64,000 nt of DNA from Theristus sp. LFF4_11 (Eukaryota > Nematoda > Chromadorea > Monhysterida > Xyalidae): the NCBI GenBank assembly GCA_030248135.1, contig JASANC010001904.1:80316-144315 (forward strand). Reading direction: 5' to 3'. Below the pieces are notes generated by a model that was not told the origin of the DNA, searched no databases, and saw only the letters and a list, made by a program, of their open reading frames with translations. This document shows, one piece after another, positions 57,229-64,000 of this stretch (position 1 is the first letter of the stretch; every line of letters begins with the position of its first letter). The translations under genes and the position numbers were made by a program.

Positions 57229-60200
57229 ATGGGTCAAGTATAAACGGGCCTTAAAACGTAGTAAAACTAAAAACAGAGACTTGAAAAGAGTTGTCGAGCC
57301 AAGTCTCTCACTCTCACAAGTTACACAAGCCCATATTCCACCTTTTTTGTGCGTTTTTGATAAAAGTTTTCAAATTTCGACTTGTTAAAGCTTTAAAAAA
57401 TAACCAAAAACAAATCAAAATCGAGTTGTTATGCGCATCTGGTGTTGCAACAGCTGTGTGTCTTTCAGTGCCACTTGGTGCAGCCTGTGGCAGTGGTCGG
57501 CAATGTTCACATCTGAGTGAGTGTGACCCGACCGTAAATCGAAACAGAAAGTGCGTTTGTACGGCAAGGACGGTCCTGGATGAAGTTGCGAATGAATGCA
57601 AAGGTATTACATGTGAACAGAATTCGGATGGCTTTGCTTTGCAACATTGGGTTCATACACCGTGGTTTGTGCGGTTATTGTTGCTGAAAAAGTTGTGCAA
57701 CATCCACAACGTTTACCTAAATTTCTCTTTGAGCATTAATTCATGGACCCTGTTTGGAGAGCAGCGATTGTTTGTATGGCAGTGTGTGTGACGATTTAAC
57801 ATGTGAATGCACCAATGGGGCTACAGCTGTCAAGCAACCACACGGCCAACTGCATTGCACAAGTTTGTTATTATGCTCAGTTGAACGTTACTACCGTATT
57901 ACCCCCATTAAACCCCCCCCACCCTTAACCACAGTTTTCAATCAGTGTCAGCGATTATTTTTCAAGCTGAACTCCACTTACGGGGAAATTTAAAGCCCGT
58001 ACCCCCCGACCAGTTTCCGAATAATCCCCCCCCCCACAAATAATCCCCCATGGGGGTTAATTGGAAACCTGTTTGAAACACATACCCAGCGAATTCAGTG
58101 GCTGAATGCAGTGACATTGATGAAATTTTGCTACCAAAGGCCCCAAAGGGATGAGTTAATAGTAATTTCATTACAAAAGGCTGTTGTAAAAGGAAATTTC
58201 TATGTAGAGTAGAAGTTTCTGCGACTTCCTTCCTGCCACGGAAGGTATTTTTGCCATTTTGCTCACCCCTAAAAATGGTTTCCAAATAACCCGCCCCCCC
58301 AAAAAAATAACCCCCCCCCAAATAAACCCCCACCCCCAGAAGTCGCTGAAGAAATAAACCCCCATGGGGGTTTATTAGAGGTGATACGGTAGATAGCTGG
58401 AGCAAATTTTCCAGATAGATGGATAGCTGTAAAGGTGGCCGGTCAAAATTTTGAAATTTGATAGATAGATAGCTAAAACGCTTAAAAAGCATAAAAACAG
58501 CAAAATAATGCTAAAAATACACTAAAATTCAAGTATAAACGCATATTTTACCTAAAATTAGCAAAATTTTAAGAATTACGAGCAAAAATGGTCAATTTTG
58601 GTCAAAAATTGACTTACATTTGTGTCTTCGAAGACAAAAATTTTCAGATAGATAGCTGGCTGAGAAAATTTTTTAGATAGATAATAGCTGAGCTGAAAAA
58701 ACCTGTCTGATAGAGAATAGAATCGAAAATTTTTTTTTGGGGGGGGGGGCGGCCCCCCAGCCCCCCCCCCCTAGAACAACTATGTTTTCCTCACAGACGG
58801 TCCGTTTGGCAGCTGTCGCAATGGTGAACTTTGCTCAAACGGATTCAGTTGTCACATGGGGTGGTTCACTTGCAGATGCATGGGTCTCAACACGAACTTT
58901 AAAGAGAGCGACCGACACTGCCACGGTTTGCTGCTATTACGCACCGTGCGAAACTTTTTAAACCTGCAGCAGTACCGTGAAGTCTCTTGCATAAAAGGCG
59001 CCCTTTTACAGCCGCATTAAAAAAGTATTAGCCATTATCCATATTTAAAACAGCAGACGGTAAAAAAACGAAAAAAAAGTCAACATACCAGAAACGAATA
59101 CATTGTACATGTGAATGATTGATCTTCATAAAAGCTTGCATTACTTTACATTACTTTACGTCTCATGGCATTAAGTACGTATAATACCATGTCGTGTGCT
59201 GTAAGTTATCTGATACAACGTGTATGATTTTGATACAGTGTTAAAAAATAGTGTTACACGATAAAAACATGATCGAACTCGTGCCCTGTGGGGTGTCCCG
59301 TATCGTGTCCTGTCCCGCCGCGTGTCAAAAAATTAAAAGTTGCTAACAATGCTAAATTTAAAAAAATGTATCAAAACAATCATCGGCTAGTTATGGTATT
59401 TTGGTCCCGCAACTCAATGCGTGCATAGATATGTAGGTAAACAGTTTTTGCATGGTTTATGGATGACGCAGGAATTTAAAATTGGTAAAGTGATTCGAGT
59501 CCCCTACATAGGGCCGAGTCACTAAGGCGACTTTGAATTGCCTCATAAAGATTGAAACTAGTTTTCTTTCCACGTCTGCACACGCATTCAGTCGCAGGAC
59601 TTAAAAAGTTGATATTACTCGGCATCAAATCTTTCCGGAACAGGACGTGACGCGGGACACAAACACGCGGCTCGGGATCGGCGGCACACGCCACCGGACA
59701 CGGGTTTGGACATTTTCAGCTTGTCACTTTATTCTGATTCGCTCAACCTACAATGTAATAGCAAAACAAACAAAATCTATTTGACAACATCACCGCTGCA
59801 TCATTGCTCAGCTGCGATTGGTGGGCCGTGTGACAGTGGGCAAATTTGTGACGGAAGCAGCAAATGCAACGAAGCAACGAAACTGTGTGAATGCCCTGGA
59901 AGTACAACAATTGTGGACAATCAATGTCTTGGTTGGTACAGTTTATTGAGTTCTCCGCCACCCGTTTCTTGTGTGCCATGCTTGCACACGAAACTGTGTG
60001 TCGCTGTCTTTATGCAGTAAAACCATTGTCTAAATAACTTACAATTAATCGTACATTAATCAGCGTTGTGATAAATTGTTGCGTCGAGCAATAAATTTGA
60101 TCAGAACAAAGCGCAAAGCGCAAAGCAAAACCAGGCATCCAAAAAGTAGCATTTCTAAACCGAAAATTCACCAACGAAGCAAATGCTCATATCGCACAGC

Positions 60201-63200
60201 TGAGTACGGCGGAGAATGTGAAGATGATGCTGTCTGTCCGGGAGACTCGAAATGCACGAACAAAAAGTGTCGCTGTCCTGGTGCTGCTATTTTCAGCACC
60301 GTTGACAACACTTGCAAGAGTGAGTAAACCTATTCATTTCTTGAACCCATAAAACAGAAAAACAGCGCCTGTGGTAAATCGCAATTTCGTTTGTGATTTA
60401 CCGCAGGTGCCAATCAACAGAAAACAAAGCGGCATTCAGTGCAGCGTTTCAGCATTTCGTTTGTTTGTTGTTACAGAGCAATCGCCAAGCATACCAAGCA
60501 ACAGATCGACGAAACGCATTCGCGACAGCAAAAAAAAGACGGTGCATTTTCAAATTTGTTGTCCAGAGTCATTGTTTGCAGCTGAATGAACACAAATAAC
60601 AACTACCGTAAAGTCTTGCATATAAGGTCTCCTTATATAAATTTGAAAATCAAAAATTTCTGAAAAAAGTGGAATTTCGTGTGACAACCTTATAAGTGGG
60701 AGGAGGTCTTATAAAGCGTACATTAGGAATTTCGGGCCTTATAAACGGGGTAGGACTGGAACCAAGTCAAAAATTTAAATTTTTTGGTTTCCCGCCGTGT
60801 GACACTCCGCCCACTTTTGGGTGGGGGTCTTATAAGTGGGAGGAACCTTATATGCAAGACTTTACGGTAACTAAAGAACACATAAATACGAAATTATTTT
60901 ACTTGGAAAAGTAGTCGTTCACTGTTAGCTCACAAGTTTTAATTGTTCGCAGTTGCTGTTTTTGCTTCATTTAGTATATTTTCCCATCAATTTCAGGCTT
61001 GGGAGCCAATGGAAGAAGAACGCACGTCTAACGGCAGCAAAGTGGCCATTGGCATCAGCGTCACTGTTGCTGGCGTTGTTGTTCTGGTCGCTGCGACATC
61101 CATTGGCGGAGGCAAGTTGTTTTACGTTTAATTTTCGTCTGTTCAGTTTAATGTCGGAGATTTGTTTTTATTGCTTTAGGGTGTGTAACTGCATTTGTGG
61201 GGGACGTACCAATCAATCAACTGCTAGCATTTTTCCTTCCAATCAACTGTGCCCTTCCCTTAACTTTAGTTGTAATGCGTGCTTTTTTGCTAGTTTATCA
61301 TGAAAGAAAAGCAATCAGTATGACGTAAACAAGTGATAATTTAATTTTTTGGAGGTCTTCGCAAAACCTTTACAATTTTCAGCAATTCTATTTCGGCGCA
61401 AAATAAGACACCGACGCCAAATTCTACGTGAGCAGAAAAATAAAAGAACAAAGACCACTCGAAGACACCAAAGACGCCATAAGAAAAACCATAAGACATA
61501 AGACATCTGACGATACTACAATACCTGCACATTTTTAGAAATCTTCATGAAAGAGCCATATTGTTTTAATTTCTGTCGAAAGATCAGTTGAAATATTAAA
61601 ACTTTTTTGCTCCAAATTTTTGTTAGTTGTGTCATTCCGATCGATGGTTTGTAAATGATGTAAATCAAAATACAAGCAGTGGTAAGCTTTTCAAATTTCT
61701 TGAAAGTGCTGGACAGCTTTCTGCAGTCGAGTATTGAAGATGACATATTTTAGGTAGGGGGTACCTACACATGGGGGTGCAATTTTTTTTTGGGGGGGGG
61801 GGGGGGTGGTAGGGGTAAGTAGGACGACCCGGTCGCCTGCTAGGGAGTGCACCGGGTGCTAATCGGTTTATTGGGGGTGGCACCCCCCACCCCGCCCCAT
61901 AGTTTTTGAACAAAAATTGCGATTTTTTAACAAAAAATTTTGATTTTTGGACAAAAATTTGTGATCATGGGAACATTTTTGGGAGGGGTGGGTACCCCAC
62001 GGGGGGTGCCGAGTTGGGAAGGGGGTGGGGGGTGGTACCCACGGGGGGGGGTACCGGGTTTAGGGGGTAGGTGTCACGGGACCCCCACCACCCCCACAGG
62101 GGCGCAAGTTAGTGCTAGGGGAGGGTACACCCCTCCACCCACCCTCATCTTCGGTACTGGTCGAGTGCCAATATCTGCCAGTTAAAGATCAGTTGATCAG
62201 TTGCATGCCAACCGTGGACACGAGCAACAACAAGCATGCAACGTGCAGACTGCAGATCGGTAACTGAAAAAAACATTTTTTATTCGTTTCAAATGGTAAA
62301 ACGTAGAAAGGATCACTGATGCGATAACGCTGCTTTCCAAAACTCAAGGGTACCAAACTTTGGTTGTAAATAATACTAACGACCTGACCATTACCACGCC
62401 AGTTTGCCTCCGCCACACAAGGAAAACAGTGGCTAAGTATCGCTCTTTTCCACTCAGTCTCCGCTAGCGTGTGAGAGCTGTGACCAGTTCTCCGGCCTCA
62501 GTACTCCTTCCCTCTGTTCTTCGCTATCCATAACCGACAACCCAACCGATCGAGTGTAAGAAACAAAAAAGATCGTCATAATTGACAGTAATAGTGATGC
62601 ACTCTGAACGGTAAAATTTACTGATGTTTTTCAGCGAAAATTTCTTGAAAATGAACAATATTCGCATGCTGACGGAAAATGGACGCCTAAAACGATCGCA
62701 GAGGGTAAGATGGCAAGTAAGGTGTGGCCGAATAAATAAGGCAATCATGGTCTTTCAATCACGGCGAAACCAGTTGCAGACTAGGAGTAATGTTTCTCTG
62801 AACGTCTTTTGTACGAGTTCTGCTCGGTCCGTCCTTGCACCCTGAAAACGCTGCCATTCAGCCATACCGTAGGTACATACAATCAGTTTTATATTTATTA
62901 AAGTGATTTGTATTTTTAATAATTTTCATAGCGAAAAAAACCTATTTTTTCTCAGTTATTTCGCAATCTCACAAATGTGTCAAAAAAAGAAAAACCGCAT
63001 TCTACAGGTTTTTGCGTTTTGAACCTGATTCAGGCAACCAACAACCAATCAAACTAAAGTTCGAAGCTCTCAGTTCGACCATGTGTATTTTGAGAACACA
63101 TCAATTGAACTAAAAATCATCAACTTGAAAAGTATTAAAAAACACTCGGCATACTCTGGCTTTTTACAGGAAAATACAGAAGAGCTTTCTATTCTGTGGA

Positions 63201-63530
63201 TACGACGACAATGACACGATTATCGTTTCCTATGATGAAGAAGGTTAGTCGCATTGCGAGAAGCGCACCACCCCACTGCGCCGCGCTTTTCCTATAATTT
63301 ACCATTTTCACTGAAAAAAAAACCGCGCCGCACAAATCGCGTTTGCTGCTGCCTATACTCTGTACATATGTGTAGTTCCCCTCCGGCGCGCCTTGTACCA
63401 GATTGACTACGGCACCCTCAACCTTTCGGTTTTGGGCACGTTGGGTGCCGGGGTGTCCTTTGAGACGTGCTCATTTGTGTCGGACAGGGCAGAATTGTGT
63501 GATCGAGAGTTGGCACTGTTTCTCGCGTGA
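56984..63530 (+). CDS. EB-module type I membrane protein, right copy (5' end missing)
   Basis: Exons: 56984-57097, 57469-57603, 57734-57862, 58797-58925, 59812-59931, 60200-60319 (six EB-like modules, each phase 1-1), 60477-60541 (basic linker), 60997-61115 (membrane span VAIGISVTVAGVVVLVAA after an acidic WEPMEEE), 62635-62704, 63170-63243, 63376-63530 (cytoplasmic, ending LCDRELALFLA). Modules show the C-x(4-6)-C-x(4-6)-C-x(2-8)-C-x-C-...-C spacing, e.g. GGSCSNGLICADGSKC then CECEVG. EB modules occur in secreted and surface proteins of invertebrates; ligands are mostly unknown. Exon 63170-63243 has one extra T compared with the left copy (CTTTCTATT against CTTTCATT), giving a stop at 63212 unless it is a sequence error. 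The membrane exon could instead use a GC donor (GGAG|GCAAGT). No signal-peptide exon was found between 56418 and 56984. Confidence 0.68.
57893..58390. mobile_element. G-rich MITE with ACCGTAT ends, copy 3 (right)
   Basis: Mirror of 48857-49357, with ACCGTATTACCCCCATTAAA at the left and AGGTGATACGGT at the right. G/C run lengths differ slightly between the two arms. It lies between the third and fourth EB exons. Confidence 0.75.
59260..59715. repeat. Element with GTGTCC-rich inverted ends (right)
   Basis: Mirror of 47530-47990, including the embedded dispersed 200-bp repeat. No additional features. Confidence 0.5.
60605..60868. mobile_element. 264-bp MITE, ACCGTAAAG ends, AACT duplication (right)
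   Basis: Mirror of 46379-46642 with the target duplication AACT (inverse of AGTT) retained on both sides. It is directly adjacent to the linker exon of the right EB-module gene. Confidence 0.85.
61740..62150. repeat. C/G-homopolymer-rich low-complexity block (right)
   Basis: Mirror of 45070-45480 with different homopolymer lengths and a few substitutions (for example TGATCATGGGAAC against TGATTTTGGGAAC). Confidence 0.7.
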
Positions 63531-64000
63531 CGTCCAAAGCAAGTTGGCACTATTCGATCTTTGGGCTTCAACAAGCCGGTTTAGGCGAGTCTCTGCTCGA
63601 ATAACGACAACTCCGTTTGGCCGTGATGCAAGTTGATTTTCGTTATCGTCGAATTACAAAGTCCATGAGAACGAAGATCGGAGCAGAAATATTATTATTG
63701 CACTCAAAACGGTACAAACAGTTACAACAAAATACAAGGCAAGGACACGAAATATATATTGGTTCACATTTGAAATGACAGTATAATATTGACTGTATTG
63801 AAGAGGAGATTTTTAGTATAAGTGAGTGATCTCGGCCACAAATTCTCGCCTTTATATAGGTTTTGGAACCTAGATAATGGGGTGAGTGAGTGGCAGGAGC
63901 AGTTGCGAAGAGAGTGTAAAGTATAGAGAGATTAGTTAGAACTATTACAAAGAGTGACAGATACGCAAGAGAACAAAGAATCACAATTGCAGTTATAGCG

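Larger units (their letters stand above)
43216..64000. repeat. Giant inverted repeat (palindrome) of more than 20 kb
   Basis: Outer arms 43216 to about 50020 and about 57229-64000 (window edge) are reverse complements over their whole length, gene exons and MITEs included. Mirror positions sum to about 107245-107250. The centre is the foldback element 50024-56418. The right arm has about 810 bp next to the centre (56419-57228) that the left lacks. By eye the arms differ by scattered substitutions and many 1-nt indels, mostly in homopolymers. The repeat continues past the window on the right, so the left border may extend further left than 43216. Confidence 0.93.

Overview
The window is nuclear DNA of an intron-rich invertebrate animal. 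Coding exons are short, relatively GC-rich islands with GT..AG introns, and they sit in AT-rich DNA full of MITEs, satellites and foldback repeats. The species is not identifiable by eye. A ciliary CIMIP2/FAM166-like gene argues against a nematode, because nematodes lack motile cilia. EB-type cysteine modules are commonest in ecdysozoans. All gene models are hand-spliced from frame and splice-site logic.

Layout. (1) 3-8843 (+): an aspartyl/asparaginyl beta-hydroxylase (ASPH) gene open at the left edge, with 19 exons, a very long Asp/Glu linker spread over about ten exons, a TPR-like region and an intact catalytic domain. (2) 9561-11263 (-): a complete three-exon gene for a type I membrane protein with four EGF-like units, tail-to-tail with ASPH. 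(3) 14019-20989 (-): the last four exons of a CIMIP2/FAM166-like protein. (4) 25885-41462 (+): a type I membrane protein with two CCC-x4-CN (three-finger/Ly6-like) ectodomain units, a Thr-rich stalk and a basic tail. Its second intron holds about 9 kb of repeats. (5) 43.7-49.8 kb (-) and 57.0-63.5 kb (+): two head-to-head copies of a membrane protein built of EB-like modules, each module on its own phase 1-1 exon.

Repeats dominate 17-36 kb and 43-64 kb. One family has ends beginning ATCATGCGGATGCG followed by tandem arrays. The ends are found at 17439, 30259, 33772, 35625, 50024 and 56418, and five of the six lie beside an array. Array type B has 115-175 bp units containing CCTGGGGTAATTTCATCCG. 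Array type A has 149 bp units containing the palindrome AATCGTGACGATT. At 50024-56418 two ends face outward around inverted B arrays, forming a 6.4 kb foldback element. This element is the centre of a palindrome of more than 20 kb whose outer arms (43216-about 50020 and about 57229-64000) carry the two EB-module genes. A second inverted structure (17439-20706 / 26868-30259) encloses the start of gene 4 and one exon of gene 3. A third, smaller foldback (22951-25468) lies inside it.

The genes do not form a pathway. Three encode cell-surface proteins with cysteine-rich ectodomains, and ASPH hydroxylates EGF-like domains in the ER, so the adjacent EGF protein is at least a conceivable substrate. 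The points most worth checking are the palindromic gene duplication, the foldback/satellite family, and a 191-nt stretch without any cytosine at 27903-28093.
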